DNA of 64,000 bases from Streptococcus sp. CF8_St5-11 (GCF_024295625.1 NZ_JANCOJ010000004.1:62001-126000), one strand, 5' to 3'; positions 42,224-54,013 are shown, counted from the stretch's first letter. Made by a program: numbers and translations. Notes: generated by a model not told the origin, from the letters alone.

Positions 42224-44869
42224 ATGGAAAAAAAGAATAAATTACTACTCATCGACGGGTCTTCCGTCGCTTTTCGTGCCTTTTTCGCACTCTATCATCA
42301 AATTGATCGCTTCAAAAATGCCAATGGTCTGCATACCAATGCGGTCTATGGCTTTAATCTCATGTTGAGCCATCTCTTGGAGCGCATCCAACCAACCCAT
42401 GTTCTCGTTGCTTTTGATGCAGGAAAGACGACCTTTCGGACGGAGATGTATGCCGACTACAAAGGGGGCCGTGCAAAAACTCCAGATGAGTTCCGTGAGC
42501 AGTTCCCTTTCATTCGTGAGCAATTAGACCATCTGGGAATCCGCCATTATGAGCTAGCCCAGTATGAAGCGGATGATATTATTGGAACGCTTGATAAGAT
42601 GGCAGAAGCTACCTCAGTACCCTTTGAAGTCACCATTGTCTCTGGGGACAAGGATTTGATCCAGCTGACGGATGACAATACGGTGGTTGAAATCTCCAAA
42701 AAAGGGGTGGCAGAGTTTGAAGAATTCACTCCAGCCTATCTGAAAGAAAAGATGGGACTGACACCAGAGCAATTTATCGACCTCAAGGCCTTGATGGGAG
42801 ATAAGTCGGATAATATCCCAGGTGTCACCAAAATCGGAGAAAAGACCGGGATCAAACTACTCCTAGAGTACGGGTCTCTCGATGGTATTTATGAGCATAT
42901 CGACGAGATGAAGGCTTCTAAGATGAAGGAAAACCTCATCAACGACAAGGAGCAGGCCTATCTGTCTAAGACTCTCGCAACCATCGATACCAATGCGCCT
43001 ATTGAAATTGGCCTGGACGATATCACTTATTCGGGTCCTCATCTAGAAAATCTCGCCAAGTTTTATGAGGAGATGGGCTTCAAGCAACTCCGTCAGGCCT
43101 TGGATCTCAGTGGAGAAGAGGCGGCTCCTGTAGCCATTGACTATACAGAAGTCGAGCAAGTCACTCCAGATATGCTTACGGAAGATAGTTTCTTCCATTT
43201 CGAGATTTTTGGGGACAACTACCATACGGAACCCATCATTGGTTTCGCATGGGGGACCAAAGGTCAGCTCTACGCAAGTACAGATACTGCTCTTTTACAA
43301 ACACCGATTTTCAAAGAATTTCTCGAAAAAACACCCCTCAAGGTCTATGACTTTAAGCGGGCCAAGGTCTTGCTCAGCCACTTGGACATTACCTTGCAAA
43401 AGCCGGCTTTTGATAGTCGATTGGCCAAGTATCTCTTGTCGACCGTAGAGGACAATGAAATTTCAACCATTGCGAGTCTCTATAGTCAGATTGCGCTACC
43501 GCTGGACGAAGTCGTTTATGGCAAGGGAGCCAAAAAAGCTATCCCAGTAAAGACCGCCCTATTAGAGCATTTGGCCCGGAAAGTCGCTGTTCTACTGGAT
43601 ACCGAAGAGCCCATGGTAGAGCAGTTGCAGGCCCATGACCAACTAGATTTGCTCTATGATATGGAGCAACCGCTAGCAGCTGTTTTGGCCAAGATGGAAA
43701 TCGCGGGGATCAAGGTAGAGCGTCAGACCCTAGAAGACATGCAGGTGGAAAACGAAGTGGTCTTGGAGCGCTTGACTCAAGAAATCTACGAGCTTGCAGG
43801 AGAAGAGTTTAATATCAATTCTCCAAAACAATTGGGGGTCATTCTCTTTGAAAAATTGGGACTCCCTCTTGAATATACTAAGAAGACAAAAACCGGCTAT
43901 TCAACAGCCGTTGATGTCTTGGAACGCCTGGCTCCAATTGCACCGATTGTGTCTAAGATTCTTGAATACCGCCAAATTGCTAAGATCCAGTCGACCTATG
44001 TCATCGGTCTTCAAGATTGGATTTTGGAAGATGGGAAGATCCATACCCGCTATGTACAGGATTTGACGCAGACAGGCCGTTTGTCCAGTGTGGATCCCAA
44101 CCTGCAAAACATTCCTGTCCGTTTGGAACAAGGTCGTCTTATTCGTAAGGCCTTTGTCCCAGAAGAGGAAAACAGTGTCTTGCTGAGTTCGGACTATTCA
44201 CAAATCGAACTGCGCGTCTTGGCCCATATTTCGGGAGATGAGCATTTGATTGACGCCTTTAAACATGGGGCAGATATCCATACATCGACTGCTATGCGAG
44301 TTTTCAATATTGCAAAACCTGAAGATGTGACGCCGAACGACCGTCGCAATGCAAAAGCAGTAAACTTCGGTGTGGTTTATGGAATTTCCGACTTTGGACT
44401 GTCTAACAACCTAGGGATCAGTCGAAAAGAAGCCAAGGCTTATATTGAGACCTACTTCGAACGCTACCCTGGCATCAAGGACTATATGGAGAGAGTGGTA
44501 CGGGAAGCGCGTGATAAAGGCTATGTGGAGACCCTCTTCAAGCGTCGTCGGGAGATTCCAGATATCAATTCTCGCAACTTCAATGTTCGAGGCTTTGCGG
44601 AGCGGACAGCTATTAACTCACCGATCCAAGGATCTGCAGCAGACATCTTGAAAATTGCCATGATCCACTTGGACCAAGCGCTAGAAAGAGGAGCATACAA
44701 GACCAAGATGCTTCTTCAAGTGCACGATGAAATCGTTCTGCAAGTGCCAAGTGATGAACTGGCAGCGATCAAAGAACTCGTCAAAGAGACCATGGAATCC
44801 GCTATCGAACTTGCAGTACCACTGGAAGCCGATGAAAACGAAGGCAAGACATGGTATGAAGCCAAATAA
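42224..44869 (+). CDS. polA: DNA polymerase I
   Basis: This 881-residue repair and Okazaki-fragment polymerase has a 5' nuclease domain at 1-~290 (LLIDGSSVAFRAFFAL, VSGDKDLIQL, LMGDKSDNIPGV). A 3'-5' exonuclease-like domain at ~310-475 lacks the acidic DxE catalytic motif (FFHFEIFGDN), as in other Gram-positive PolA. The polymerase domain carries motif A DYSQIELRVLAHISGD, motif B RRNAKAVNFGVVYG and motif C QVHDEIVLQV. ATG 42224 is chosen by homology; the frame stays open 13 codons upstream across the promoter. There is no Shine-Dalgarno before this start. Confidence 0.96.
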   Translation: MEKKNKLLLIDGSSVAFRAFFALYHQIDRFKNANGLHTNAVYGFNLMLSHLLERIQPTHVLVAFDAGKTTFRTEMYADYKGGRAKTPDEFREQFPFIREQLDHLGIRHYELAQYEADDIIGTLDKMAEATSVPFEVTIVSGDKDLIQLTDDNTVVEISKKGVAEFEEFTPAYLKEKMGLTPEQFIDLKALMGDKSDNIPGVTKIGEKTGIKLLLEYGSLDGIYEHIDEMKASKMKENLINDKEQAYLSKTLATIDTNAPIEIGLDDITYSGPHLENLAKFYEEMGFKQLRQALDLSGEEAAPVAIDYTEVEQVTPDMLTEDSFFHFEIFGDNYHTEPIIGFAWGTKGQLYASTDTALLQTPIFKEFLEKTPLKVYDFKRAKVLLSHLDITLQKPAFDSRLAKYLLSTVEDNEISTIASLYSQIALPLDEVVYGKGAKKAIPVKTALLEHLARKVAVLLDTEEPMVEQLQAHDQLDLLYDMEQPLAAVLAKMEIAGIKVERQTLEDMQVENEVVLERLTQEIYELAGEEFNINSPKQLGVILFEKLGLPLEYTKKTKTGYSTAVDVLERLAPIAPIVSKILEYRQIAKIQSTYVIGLQDWILEDGKIHTRYVQDLTQTGRLSSVDPNLQNIPVRLEQGRLIRKAFVPEEENSVLLSSDYSQIELRVLAHISGDEHLIDAFKHGADIHTSTAMRVFNIAKPEDVTPNDRRNAKAVNFGVVYGISDFGLSNNLGISRKEAKAYIETYFERYPGIKDYMERVVREARDKGYVETLFKRRREIPDINSRNFNVRGFAERTAINSPIQGSAADILKIAMIHLDQALERGAYKTKMLLQVHDEIVLQVPSDELAAIKELVKETMESAIELAVPLEADENEGKTWYEAK

Positions 44870-45003
44870 AATTGAGTTTGTTCAAAACAGAAAGCGGTAG
44901 GAGACTTTTCAGTTTCCTACCTCTTTTAATGACAAACACTTGCAATGCCTTCCGTATTGTTATACTATTTAAAGAAAGGAAACGCATACAAAAGGAGATT
45001 CTT

Positions 45004-45456
45004 ATGGCTTATTCATTTCGCAATCCTAGTGATGGCATTATCAAACATTACCTAGAAACGAGCAAGATCATCGCTGTAGTTGGATTATCTGATCGTGAAG
45101 ACACAACCAGTCATCGTGTCAGTAAGGAGATGCAAGAGCGGGGCTATCGGATTATTCCTGTTAATCCTCGTGCAGCCGGTGGCCAGATTCTTGGAGAAAC
45201 GGTGTATGCTAGCTTGCAGGAGATTCCTTTCCCAGTAGATATCGTCGATGTATACCGACGCAGTGAGTTTTTACCAGATGTGGCACGTGATTTTATTGAG
45301 ACGGATGCGAAAATTTTCTGGGCACAATTGGAGCTGGAAAATCAAGAAGCAGAAGAAATCCTTCGTGGAGCTGGACGAGAAGATATCGTCATGAACCGCT
45401 GTATCAAACGGGAACACACCCGACTGATCTTAGGAGACTCCCTATACGGTTTATAA
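45004..45456 (+). CDS. CoA-binding domain protein (YccU-like)
   Basis: This 150-residue single-domain protein has a Rossmann-type CoA_binding fold: KIIAVVGLSDREDTTSHRVSKEMQERGYRIIPVNPRAAGGQILGE, then VDIVDVYRRSEFLPDVARDFIE and IVMNRCIKREH. The function is unknown, though it is widely conserved next to polA in streptococci. The start at 45004 has AAAGGAG 8 bases upstream; the longer open frame has no such site. Confidence 0.9.
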   Translation: MAYSFRNPSDGIIKHYLETSKIIAVVGLSDREDTTSHRVSKEMQERGYRIIPVNPRAAGGQILGETVYASLQEIPFPVDIVDVYRRSEFLPDVARDFIETDAKIFWAQLELENQEAEEILRGAGREDIVMNRCIKREHTRLILGDSLYGL

Positions 45457-45479
45457 ATGATAAACAATTGACATAGAAG

Positions 45480-45503
45480 AAAACCCCAGCAAGCTGGGGT
45501 TTT
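45480..45503. terminator. Bidirectional terminator, CoA-binding protein / DUF975
   Basis: AAAACCCCAGC and GCTGGGGTTTT form a perfect 11-bp stem with a 2-base loop between convergent genes. Confidence 0.85.
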
Positions 45504-45513
45504 CTTCTTACTC

Positions 45514-46383
45514 TTATTCAGTTTCATGGCTTGGATGGCCTGTAAAATGGCGAGGCCCTTGTTTAATCTGCTTGATTTGATCATAAAAGGCAATTTGGCA
45601 GTTGATAAAGTAAGGCATGGTATAAAAGCCGATGACATCGCGCGTGAAGTAATTCAAGAAGTACCAACCAATCAAGGTTAGATCGAGCACCAAGCGATTG
45701 CTGCGGAACCCTTTCATGGTTTCACGACTTTGGCGAAGGACTCCAAAGGCTCCCTTGTAGTCGCCGTCTCGTAATTGCTCGTAGAGGATCAATTCGACCA
45801 GGCTAAGACTGTAGTATTGTGGCAGGTAAAAGAGGAGGCCGATCAGGCCAAGTACGACGCCAGCAGTCATCAGAGGCATTTGTTGCATGAGAGATTGGAA
45901 TTCAGGACTGGAAGCACTCAAAGTGCTAGGGTTACTCACCTTATCGTAGATCGCCAAAAATCGAATGCTAGCGTAGGTGCTGATGAGACTCCCCACATAG
46001 AGGATGAGTCCCCATAAAAAGAGGACGGCTTGCTTCAAGATCAAGGTGGCAAATACAGAGGTAAAGCGATCTTGTTTAAAGATATCTAACACGCGTGTTC
46101 GGTGTCCGATCTTGGGATTAATCGTATCTAAATAGCTAAAAGTCGCACCAACCACTAAAATGGAGATGACAAAGGAGACGACAGAAGGAAAGAGCTGTCG
46201 TTGGATCATGTAGATACTTGCTTGCTGCAAGGTCATATCCGGTAGTAGATTGACCAGATCTTGCCCACTTAAGAGAAAGTTAGCAAGAATGGTCAACAGG
46301 ACCGGAAGAGCAAAAAGGATAGCTAAGCCCGGTTGCTGGACTTGCATGGTACGTGCCCGAAGGCGAATCAGTTTAAGGTTCAT
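45514..46383 (-). CDS. DUF975 family membrane protein
   Basis: This 289-residue integral membrane protein has five or six hydrophobic segments, the N-terminal MNLKLIRLRARTMQVQQPG typical of DUF975, and a conserved YYSLSLVELILYEQLRDGDYKGAFGVLRQSRETMKGFR block near residues 190-230. The function is unknown. The start MNLKL is preferred; an in-frame ATG 18 bases upstream lies only about 7 bases from the predicted transcript start. A TATAAT at 46415-46420 is the -10 box. Divergent from tgt. Confidence 0.85.
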   Translation of the reverse strand: MNLKLIRLRARTMQVQQPGLAILFALPVLLTILANFLLSGQDLVNLLPDMTLQQASIYMIQRQLFPSVVSFVISILVVGATFSYLDTINPKIGHRTRVLDIFKQDRFTSVFATLILKQAVLFLWGLILYVGSLISTYASIRFLAIYDKVSNPSTLSASSPEFQSLMQQMPLMTAGVVLGLIGLLFYLPQYYSLSLVELILYEQLRDGDYKGAFGVLRQSRETMKGFRSNRLVLDLTLIGWYFLNYFTRDVIGFYTMPYFINCQIAFYDQIKQIKQGPRHFTGHPSHETE

Positions 46384-46446
46384 AGATGACACTCTCTTCA
46401 TAGTAGTACTTTTTATTATAACATAAGACCGTGACAGAGCCGGTAA

Positions 46447-47676
<1,230 letters not shown>

Positions 47677-47740
47677 AAATAGATAAATAGGAAGAAAAAA
47701 AGACTACAGCCATCTGAGAATAATAGGAATAACTGCTAGA

Positions 47741-47861
47741 CGCAGTGGTTGATTGGTATCTTTGTTCGCTTGTTAAGCTCCAAAGATAACCTAATCAACT
47801 GTGCGGGGGCGAGACGACGAACAAATTGGATATAAATTTGTTCTGTCTCGCTCCCTTTTTT
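47741..47861 (-). repeat. Two-hairpin repeat element, copy 3 (inverted; also terminates tgt)
   Basis: On the + strand CGCAGTGGTTGATT...CTTTG pairs with CAAAGATAACCTAATCAACTGTGCG. Then GGGCGAGAC plus GAACAAATT pair with AAATTTGTTC plus GTCTCGCTCCC, followed by TTTTTT. Read on the minus strand it aligns with the copies at 7619 and 25116. The T tract makes it a functional terminator in this orientation. The rest of 47677-47944 shows nothing coding. Confidence 0.7.
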
Positions 47862-47944
47862 CTATATAATAGCAACTATATTAGCACGCTTTTTCTTTCG
47901 AAAACACTTTCATCAAAAAAACGAAAAAAATCTTCTCAAATCCC

Positions 47945-47973
47945 TTGCATTGGGCCTTTGTTTGTGTTAAACT
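47945..47973 (+). promoter_or_regulatory. Promoter of the S10-spc-alpha ribosomal cluster
   Basis: TTGCAT (47945-47950), a 17-base spacer and TAAACT (47968-47973) lie about 135 bases upstream of rpsJ. Confidence 0.6.
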
Positions 47974-47979
47974 ACTATG

Positions 47980-48095
47980 GTGCTGTGAAAAACAGCTATT
48001 AGCTTTGATGCAAGAGGTTGCGACACGCTCGGTTGCATTGCCACGCAACGCTCGTCGGTTTTCTTGTGGAGCTAGCCTATTATCTTAAATAGACG
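47980..48095 (+). promoter_or_regulatory. Structured 5' leader of the S10 operon
   Basis: The leader carries GGTTGCGACACGCTCGGTTG repeats (GGTTGC at two places), a GTTGC/GCAAC pairing and TAGCT/AGCTA flanks that could close the domain. An autogenous control site for a ribosomal protein is plausible, but I cannot match it to a specific known motif. Confidence 0.45.
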
Positions 48096-48109
48096 AAAAG
48101 GAGAAAAAG

Positions 48110-48418
48110 ATGGCAAACAAAAAAATCCGCATCCGTTTGAAAGCGTACGAACACCGTACACTCGACACAGCGGCTGCAAAAATCGTAGAATCAGCTACTC
48201 GTACAGGTGCACAAGTTGCGGGTCCAATCCCACTTCCAACTGAGCGTAGCCTCTACACAATCATTCGTGCGACTCACAAATACAAAGATTCTCGCGAACA
48301 ATTCGAAATGCGTACACACAAACGCTTGATCGACATCATCAACCCAACTCAAAAAACAGTTGACGCTTTGATGAAATTGGATCTTCCAAGTGGTGTAAAC
48401 GTAGAAATCAAACTTTAA
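48110..48418 (+). CDS. rpsJ: 30S ribosomal protein S10
   Basis: This 102-residue S10 (NusE) is a 30S head component and transcription antitermination partner. [27 protein letters not shown] and [39 protein letters not shown] are canonical. It is the first gene of the S10 operon, behind an AAAGGAG ribosome site. The protein uses strongly biased, highly expressed codons. Confidence 0.98.
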   Translation: MANKKIRIRLKAYEHRTLDTAAAKIVESATRTGAQVAGPIPLPTERSLYTIIRATHKYKDSREQFEMRTHKRLIDIINPTQKTVDALMKLDLPSGVNVEIKL

Positions 48419-48499
48419 TCTAAAGCTTGATCAAGAGCATAAAAAACGCTCGTTAAAAACTTTTTGAATAAAAAACTATAGAAAAGGAACTATTTTCTC

Positions 48500-49126
48500 A
48501 TGACAAAAGGAATCTTAGGGAAAAAAGTGGGAATGACTCAAATCTTCACTGAAGCTGGCGAATTGATCCCTGTAACAGTTATCGAAGCAACTCCAAACGT
48601 TGTTCTTCAAGTTAAAACTGTTGAAACAGATGGTTACAACGCTATCCAAGTTGGTTTCGATGACAAACGCGAAGTATTGAGCAACAAACCTGCTAAAGGA
48701 CATGTAGCAAAAGCTAACACGGCTCCTAAGCGCTTCATTCGTGAATTCAAAAACGTTGAAGGCTTGGAAGTTGGTGCTGAAATCACAGTTGACACTTTCG
48801 AAGCTGGAGACATTGTTGATGTAACTGGTACTTCTAAAGGTAAAGGTTTCCAAGGTGTTATCAAACGCCACGGACAATCACGTGGACCTATGGCTCACGG
48901 TTCTCGTTATCACCGTCGTCCAGGTTCTATGGGACCTGTTGCACCTAACCGCGTATTCAAAGGTAAAAACCTTGCAGGACGCATGGGTGGCGATCGTGTA
49001 ACTATTCAAAACCTTGAAGTTGTACAAGTTGTTCCAGAAAAGAACGTTATCCTTATCAAAGGTAACGTACCAGGTGCTAAGAAATCTCTTATCACTATCA
49101 AGTCAGCAGTTAAAGCTGGTAAATAA
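48500..49126 (+). CDS. rplC: 50S ribosomal protein L3
   Basis: This 208-residue early-assembly protein sits near the peptidyl transferase centre. [15 protein letters not shown] at the N-terminus and the loop region [19 protein letters not shown] reaching toward the active site are typical. It is the second gene of the S10 operon, 82 bases after rpsJ, a gap with no clear structure. Confidence 0.98.
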   Translation: MTKGILGKKVGMTQIFTEAGELIPVTVIEATPNVVLQVKTVETDGYNAIQVGFDDKREVLSNKPAKGHVAKANTAPKRFIREFKNVEGLEVGAEITVDTFEAGDIVDVTGTSKGKGFQGVIKRHGQSRGPMAHGSRYHRRPGSMGPVAPNRVFKGKNLAGRMGGDRVTIQNLEVVQVVPEKNVILIKGNVPGAKKSLITIKSAVKAGK

Positions 49127-49150
49127 TAAGGAAAGGGGAATACAGTCAAA

Positions 49151-49774
49151 ATGGCAAATGTAACATTATTCGACCAAACTGGTAAACAAGCGGGCGAAGT
49201 TGTTCTTAACGATGCGATCTTTGGTATCGAACCAAACCAAGCAGTTGTATTTGATGTGATCATCAGCCAACGTGCTAGCCTTCGTCAAGGAACTCACGCT
49301 GTTAAAAACCGTTCAGCCGTTTCAGGTGGCGGACGCAAACCATGGCGTCAAAAAGGAACTGGACGTGCTCGTCAAGGTTCTATCCGCTCTCCACAATGGC
49401 GTGGTGGTGGAATCGTCTTCGGACCAACTCCACGTAGCTATGCGTACAAACTTCCTCAAAAAGTTCGTCGCCTTGCACTTAAATCTGTTTACTCAGAAAA
49501 AGTTGCTGAAAACAAATTTGTAGCCGTTGATTCTCTTGAATTTACAGCTCCAAAAACTGCTGAATTTGCAAAAGTTCTTGCAGCTTTGAGCATCGATTCT
49601 AAAGTCCTTGTTATTCTTGAAGAAGGAAACGAATTCGCAGCTCTTTCAGCTCGTAACCTTCCAAACGTGAAAGTTGCGACTGCTACAACTGCAAGTGTTC
49701 TTGACATCGCAAATAGTGACAAACTTCTTGTTACTCAAGCAGCTATCTCTAAAATCGAGGAGGTTCTTGCATAA
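49151..49774 (+). CDS. rplD: 50S ribosomal protein L4
   Basis: This 207-residue L4 has the extended loop [37 protein letters not shown] that lines the exit tunnel and is the site of macrolide-resistance mutations in streptococci (GTG motif intact). In E. coli L4 is the repressor of its own operon. It overlaps the rplW start by one base. Confidence 0.98.
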   Translation: MANVTLFDQTGKQAGEVVLNDAIFGIEPNQAVVFDVIISQRASLRQGTHAVKNRSAVSGGGRKPWRQKGTGRARQGSIRSPQWRGGGIVFGPTPRSYAYKLPQKVRRLALKSVYSEKVAENKFVAVDSLEFTAPKTAEFAKVLAALSIDSKVLVILEEGNEFAALSARNLPNVKVATATTASVLDIANSDKLLVTQAAISKIEEVLA

Positions 49775-50070
49775 TGAATTTGTATGATGTTATCAAAAAA
49801 CCTGTTATCACTGAAAAGTCAATGGCTCAACTTGAAGCAGGCAAATATGTATTCGAAGTTGACACTCGCGCTCACAAACTTTTGATCAAACAAGCTGTTG
49901 AAGCTGCGTTTGAAGGTGTAAAAGTTGCGAATGTGAACACTGTAAACGTAAAACCTAAAGCAAAACGCGTTGGACGTTACACTGGTTTTACATCAAAAAC
50001 TAAAAAAGCTATCATCACGCTTGCAGCTGATTCTAAAGCAATCGAGTTGTTTGCTACTGAAGCTGAATAA
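49774..50070 (+). CDS. rplW: 50S ribosomal protein L23
   Basis: This 98-residue L23 lies at the tunnel exit, where trigger factor and SRP dock. [29 protein letters not shown] and the [22 protein letters not shown] loop are canonical. It follows rplD directly and has GAGGAGG inside the rplD 3' end as ribosome site. Confidence 0.97.
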   Translation: MNLYDVIKKPVITEKSMAQLEAGKYVFEVDTRAHKLLIKQAVEAAFEGVKVANVNTVNVKPKAKRVGRYTGFTSKTKKAIITLAADSKAIELFATEAE

Positions 50071-50087
50071 TCTAAGGAGGAAATATC

Positions 50088-50921
50088 GTGGGAATTCGTG
50101 TTTATAAACCAACAACAAACGGTCGCCGTAATATGACTTCTTTGGATTTCGCTGAAATCACAACAAACACACCTGAGAAAACTTTGCTTGTTTCTCTTAA
50201 AAACAAAGCAGGTCGTAACAACAACGGTCGTATTACTGTTCGTCACCAAGGTGGTGGACACAAACGTCATTACCGTTTGATCGATTTCAAACGTAACAAA
50301 GATGGAGTTGAAGCAGTCGTTAAAACGATCGAATACGATCCAAACCGCTCAGCTAACATCGCGCTTGTACACTACACTGACGGTGTGAAAGCTTACATCA
50401 TCGCCCCTAAAGGTCTTGAAGTAGGTCAACGCATCGTATCAGGACCAGAAGCAGATATCAAAGTCGGAAACGCTCTTCCACTTGCTAACATCCCAGTTGG
50501 TACTTTGATCCACAACATCGAATTGAAACCTGGTAAAGGTGGAGAATTGGTACGTGCTGCTGGAGCTTCAGCTCAAGTATTGGGTTCTGAAGGTAAATAT
50601 GTACTTGTTCGTCTTCAATCAGGCGAAGTTCGTATGATTCTTGGAACTTGCCGTGCTACAGTTGGTGTTGTCGGAAACGAACAACACGGACTTGTTAACC
50701 TTGGTAAAGCGGGACGTAACCGCTGGAAAGGTGTTCGCCCTACAGTTCGTGGTTCTGTAATGAACCCGAATGATCACCCACACGGTGGTGGTGAAGGTAA
50801 AGCACCAGTAGGACGTAAAGCGCCATCTACTCCTTGGGGTAAACCTGCGCTTGGTCTTAAAACTCGTAACAAGAAAGCGAAATCTGACAAACTTATCGTT
50901 CGTCGTCGCAACCAAAAATAA
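50088..50921 (+). CDS. rplB: 50S ribosomal protein L2
   Basis: This 277-residue L2 is needed for subunit joining and peptidyl transferase function. [40 protein letters not shown] and the conserved [29 protein letters not shown] segment with the key histidine are all present. It starts with GTG behind AAGGAGG. Confidence 0.98.
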   Translation: MGIRVYKPTTNGRRNMTSLDFAEITTNTPEKTLLVSLKNKAGRNNNGRITVRHQGGGHKRHYRLIDFKRNKDGVEAVVKTIEYDPNRSANIALVHYTDGVKAYIIAPKGLEVGQRIVSGPEADIKVGNALPLANIPVGTLIHNIELKPGKGGELVRAAGASAQVLGSEGKYVLVRLQSGEVRMILGTCRATVGVVGNEQHGLVNLGKAGRNRWKGVRPTVRGSVMNPNDHPHGGGEGKAPVGRKAPSTPWGKPALGLKTRNKKAKSDKLIVRRRNQK

Positions 50922-51017
50922 TCATAAGCAACTAGCTTACACTTTCCGCCAGCTCGGTAGCGCTGCTTAGCAGCGCAAGCCGCTGTGGTACTAAATTTTA
51001 AAGGAGAAAATTACAAA

Positions 51018-51299
51018 ATGGGACGTAGTCTTAAAAAAGGACCTTTCGTCGATGAGCATTTGATGAAAAAAGTTGAAGCTCAAGCAAACGACGAAAAGAA
51101 AAAAGTAATTAAAACTTGGTCACGTCGTTCAACGATCTTCCCAAGTTTCATCGGATACACTATCGCAGTTTATGATGGACGTAAACATGTACCTGTTTAC
51201 ATCCAAGAAGACATGGTAGGTCACAAGCTTGGTGAATTTGCACCAACTCGTACTTACAAAGGTCACGCGGCAGACGACAAGAAGACACGTAGAAAATAA
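51018..51299 (+). CDS. rpsS: 30S ribosomal protein S19
   Basis: This 93-residue head protein contacts the A-site tRNA region. [19 protein letters not shown] and [47 protein letters not shown] are canonical. The start is placed at ATG 51018 behind AAAGGAG; the frame extends 11 codons upstream without a ribosome site. A small GC-rich hairpin lies in the 96-base gap after rplB. Confidence 0.97.
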
Positions 51300-51310
51300 G
51301 GAGAACATAA

Positions 51311-51655
51311 ATGGCAGAAATTACTTCAGCTAAAGCAATGGCTCGTACAGTGCGTGTTTCACCTCGTAAATCACGTCTTGTTCTTGACAACATCCGTGGT
51401 AAAAGCGTAGCCGATGCCATCGCTATTTTGACATTTACACCAAACAAAGCTGCAGGGATCATCCTTAAAGTGTTGAACTCAGCAGTAGCAAACGCTGAAA
51501 ACAACTTTGGTTTGGAAAAAGCTAACTTGGTAGTATCTGAAGCATTCGCAAACGAAGGACCAACAATGAAACGTTTCCGTCCACGTGCGAAAGGTTCAGC
51601 TTCACCAATCAACAAACGTACAGCTCACATCACAGTAGCTGTTGCAGAAAAATAA
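51311..51655 (+). CDS. rplV: 50S ribosomal protein L22
   Basis: This 114-residue L22 has a long beta hairpin ([23 protein letters not shown]) that reaches the tunnel constriction and is another macrolide-resistance site. The [26 protein letters not shown]-terminus is canonical. It lies 11 bases after rpsS. Confidence 0.97.
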   Translation: MAEITSAKAMARTVRVSPRKSRLVLDNIRGKSVADAIAILTFTPNKAAGIILKVLNSAVANAENNFGLEKANLVVSEAFANEGPTMKRFRPRAKGSASPINKRTAHITVAVAEK

Positions 51656-51667
51656 GGAGGTAAACTC

Positions 51668-52321
51668 GTGGGTCAAAAAGTACATCCAATTGGTATGCGT
51701 GTTGGTATCATCCGTGATTGGGATGCCAAATGGTATGCTGAAAAAGAATACGCGGATTACCTTCATGAAGATCTTGCAATCCGTAAATTCATTCAAAAAG
51801 AATTGGCTGACGCAGCCGTTTCAACTATTGAAATCGAACGCGCAGTAAACAAAGTTAACGTTTCTCTTCACACTGCTAAACCAGGTATGGTTATCGGTAA
51901 AGGTGGAGCAAACGTTGATGCACTTCGTGCAGCTCTTAACAAATTGACTGGTAAACAAGTACACATCAACATCATTGAGATCAAACGTCCTGACTTGGAT
52001 GCTCACCTTGTTGGTGAAGGAATCGCTCGTCAATTGGAACAACGTGTTGCTTTCCGTCGTGCACAAAAACAAGCAATCCAACGTGCTATGCGTGCTGGAG
52101 CTAAAGGAATCAAAACTCAAGTATCAGGTCGTTTGAACGGTGCAGATATTGCCCGTGCAGAAGGATACTCTGAAGGAACTGTTCCACTCCACACACTTCG
52201 CGCTGATATCGATTACGCTTGGGAAGAAGCAGACACTACTTACGGTAAACTTGGTGTTAAAGTATGGATCTACCGTGGTGAAGTTCTTCCGGCTCGTAAA
52301 GACGCTAAAGGAGGTAAATAA
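51668..52321 (+). CDS. rpsC: 30S ribosomal protein S3
   Basis: This 217-residue S3 at the mRNA entry has a KH domain with [18 protein letters not shown] and the C-terminal [35 protein letters not shown] block. It starts with GTG, with AAGGAGG 7 bases upstream, and is 12 bases from rplV. Confidence 0.98.
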   Translation: MGQKVHPIGMRVGIIRDWDAKWYAEKEYADYLHEDLAIRKFIQKELADAAVSTIEIERAVNKVNVSLHTAKPGMVIGKGGANVDALRAALNKLTGKQVHINIIEIKRPDLDAHLVGEGIARQLEQRVAFRRAQKQAIQRAMRAGAKGIKTQVSGRLNGADIARAEGYSEGTVPLHTLRADIDYAWEEADTTYGKLGVKVWIYRGEVLPARKDAKGGK

Positions 52322-52324
52322 CCA

Positions 52325-52738
52325 ATGTTAGTACCTAAACGTGTAAAACACCGTCGCGAATTCCGTGGTAAAATGCGCGGTGAAGCAAAAGGTGGAAAAG
52401 AAGTAGCATTCGGTGAATACGGTCTCCAAGCTACAACTAGCCACTGGATCACAAACCGTCAAATCGAAGCTGCTCGTATCGCCATGACTCGTTACATGAA
52501 ACGTGGTGGTAAAGTTTGGATTAAGATTTTCCCACACAAATCATACACCGCTAAAGCTATCGGGGTACGTATGGGATCTGGTAAAGGGGCTCCTGAAGGT
52601 TGGGTAGCACCAGTTAAACGTGGTAAAGTAATGTTCGAAATCGCTGGTGTATCTGAAGAGATCGCACGCGAAGCACTTCGTCTTGCTAGCCACAAATTGC
52701 CAGTTAAAACTAAATTTGTGAAACGTGAAGCAGAATAA
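52325..52738 (+). CDS. rplP: 50S ribosomal protein L16
   Basis: This 137-residue L16 lies near the A and P sites. [36 protein letters not shown] and the R-M-G-x-GKG segment [20 protein letters not shown] are typical. It begins 3 bases after rpsC and is followed 9 bases later by rpmC. Confidence 0.98.
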   Translation: MLVPKRVKHRREFRGKMRGEAKGGKEVAFGEYGLQATTSHWITNRQIEAARIAMTRYMKRGGKVWIKIFPHKSYTAKAIGVRMGSGKGAPEGWVAPVKRGKVMFEIAGVSEEIAREALRLASHKLPVKTKFVKREAE

Positions 52739-52747
52739 GGAGAGGTC

Positions 52748-52954
52748 ATGAAACTTACAGAAGTAAAAGAATTTGTTAAAGAACTTCGTGGTCTTTCTCA
52801 AGAAGAACTCGCGAAGCGTGAAAATGAATTGAAGAAAGAATTGTTTGAACTTCGTTTCCAAGCAGCTGCTGGTCAATTGGAACAAACTGGACGTTTGAAA
52901 GAAGTGAAAAAACAAATCGCTCGTATCAAAACTGTTCAATCAGAAGCTAAATAA
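52748..52954 (+). CDS. rpmC: 50S ribosomal protein L29
   Basis: This 68-residue, two-helix L29 sits beside L23 at the tunnel exit. Typical elements are [70 protein letters not shown] overlaps the rplP stop and serves as ribosome site. Confidence 0.97.
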   Translation: MKLTEVKEFVKELRGLSQEELAKRENELKKELFELRFQAAAGQLEQTGRLKEVKKQIARIKTVQSEAK

Positions 52955-52977
52955 TAGACTAGGGAAGGAGAATTTCA

Positions 52978-53238
52978 ATGGAACGCAATAATCGTAAAGT
53001 TCTTGTTGGACGCGTTGTGTCTGACAAAATGGACAAAACAATCACAGTTGTAGTTGAAACTAAACGTAACCACCCAGTCTATGGTAAACGTATCAACTAT
53101 TCTAAAAAATACAAAGCTCATGATGAAAACAATGTTGCTAAAGAAGGCGATATCGTTCGTATCATGGAAACTCGTCCGCTTTCAGCTACAAAACGCTTCC
53201 GTCTTGTAGAAGTCGTTGAAAAAGCGGTCATCATCTAA
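52978..53238 (+). CDS. rpsQ: 30S ribosomal protein S17
   Basis: This 86-residue OB-fold protein is an early 16S rRNA binder. [45 protein letters not shown] and [27 protein letters not shown] are canonical. AAGGAG precedes the ATG. Confidence 0.97.
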   Translation: MERNNRKVLVGRVVSDKMDKTITVVVETKRNHPVYGKRINYSKKYKAHDENNVAKEGDIVRIMETRPLSATKRFRLVEVVEKAVII

Positions 53239-53263
53239 TCATACCTGAAAGGAGAAAACGTAA

Positions 53264-53632
53264 ATGATTCAAACAGAAACTCGTTTGAAAGTCGCTGACA
53301 ACAGTGGCGCACGCGAAATCTTGACAATCAAAGTTCTTGGTGGTTCAAAACGTAAATTCGCGAGCATCGGTGATGTAATCGTTGCATCAGTAAAACAAGC
53401 TACTCCTGGTGGTGCGGTTAAGAAAGGTGACGTTGTAAAAGCTGTTATCGTTCGTACTAAATCAGGTGCTCGTCGTAAAGATGGTTCATACATCAAATTC
53501 GACGAAAATGCAGCAGTAATCATCCGTGACGACAAAACTCCTCGCGGAACTCGTATCTTTGGCCCAGTTGCACGTGAATTGCGTGACGGTGGTTTCATGA
53601 AGATCGTGTCACTTGCTCCAGAAGTACTTTAA
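53264..53632 (+). CDS. rplN: 50S ribosomal protein L14
   Basis: This 122-residue beta-barrel protein lies at the subunit interface and is the target of the silencing factor Rsf[31 protein letters not shown] and [43 protein letters not shown] are canonical. A 75-base gap with a CCCTGGC/GCCAGGG hairpin (53657-53673) follows. Confidence 0.98.
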   Translation: MIQTETRLKVADNSGAREILTIKVLGGSKRKFASIGDVIVASVKQATPGGAVKKGDVVKAVIVRTKSGARRKDGSYIKFDENAAVIIRDDKTPRGTRIFGPVARELRDGGFMKIVSLAPEVL

Positions 53633-53707
53633 TCAATAAAAAAACAAACACAGTCCCCTGGCATAAGCCAGGGTGCCCATCGGGCGTAAGAATAAAAGGA
53701 GAATAAA

Positions 53708-54013
53708 ATGTTTGTAAAAAAAGGCGACAAAGTTCGCGTAATCGCTGGTAAAGACAAAGGCGTAGAAGCTGTTGTTCTTACTGCTCTTCCAAAAGTAAAT
53801 AAAGTTGTTGTAGAAGGTGTAAACATCATCAAGAAACACCAACGTCCAAATAACGAAAACCCTCAAGGTGCAATCGTTGAAAAAGAAGCTCCAATCCATG
53901 CTTCTAACGTTCAAGTTTTGGACAAAAACGGTGTTGCTGGACGTGTTGGCTACAAATTTGTAGACGGCAAAAAAGTTCGCTACAACAAAAAATCAGGCGA
54001 AGTGCTTGACTAA
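53708..54013 (+). CDS. rplX: 50S ribosomal protein L24
   Basis: This 101-residue assembly initiator has a KOW motif at the start ([44 protein letters not shown]), followed by a C-terminal region with [26 protein letters not shown] precedes the ATG. It is the second gene of the spc section. Confidence 0.97.
   Translation: MFVKKGDKVRVIAGKDKGVEAVVLTALPKVNKVVVEGVNIIKKHQRPNNENPQGAIVEKEAPIHASNVQVLDKNGVAGRVGYKFVDGKKVRYNKKSGEVLD

Noticed and set aside
48515..48877. Long antisense frames opposite ribosomal protein genes (for example 120 codons opposite rplC)
   Set aside because: They result from the strong codon bias of highly expressed genes on the other strand and have no start signals.
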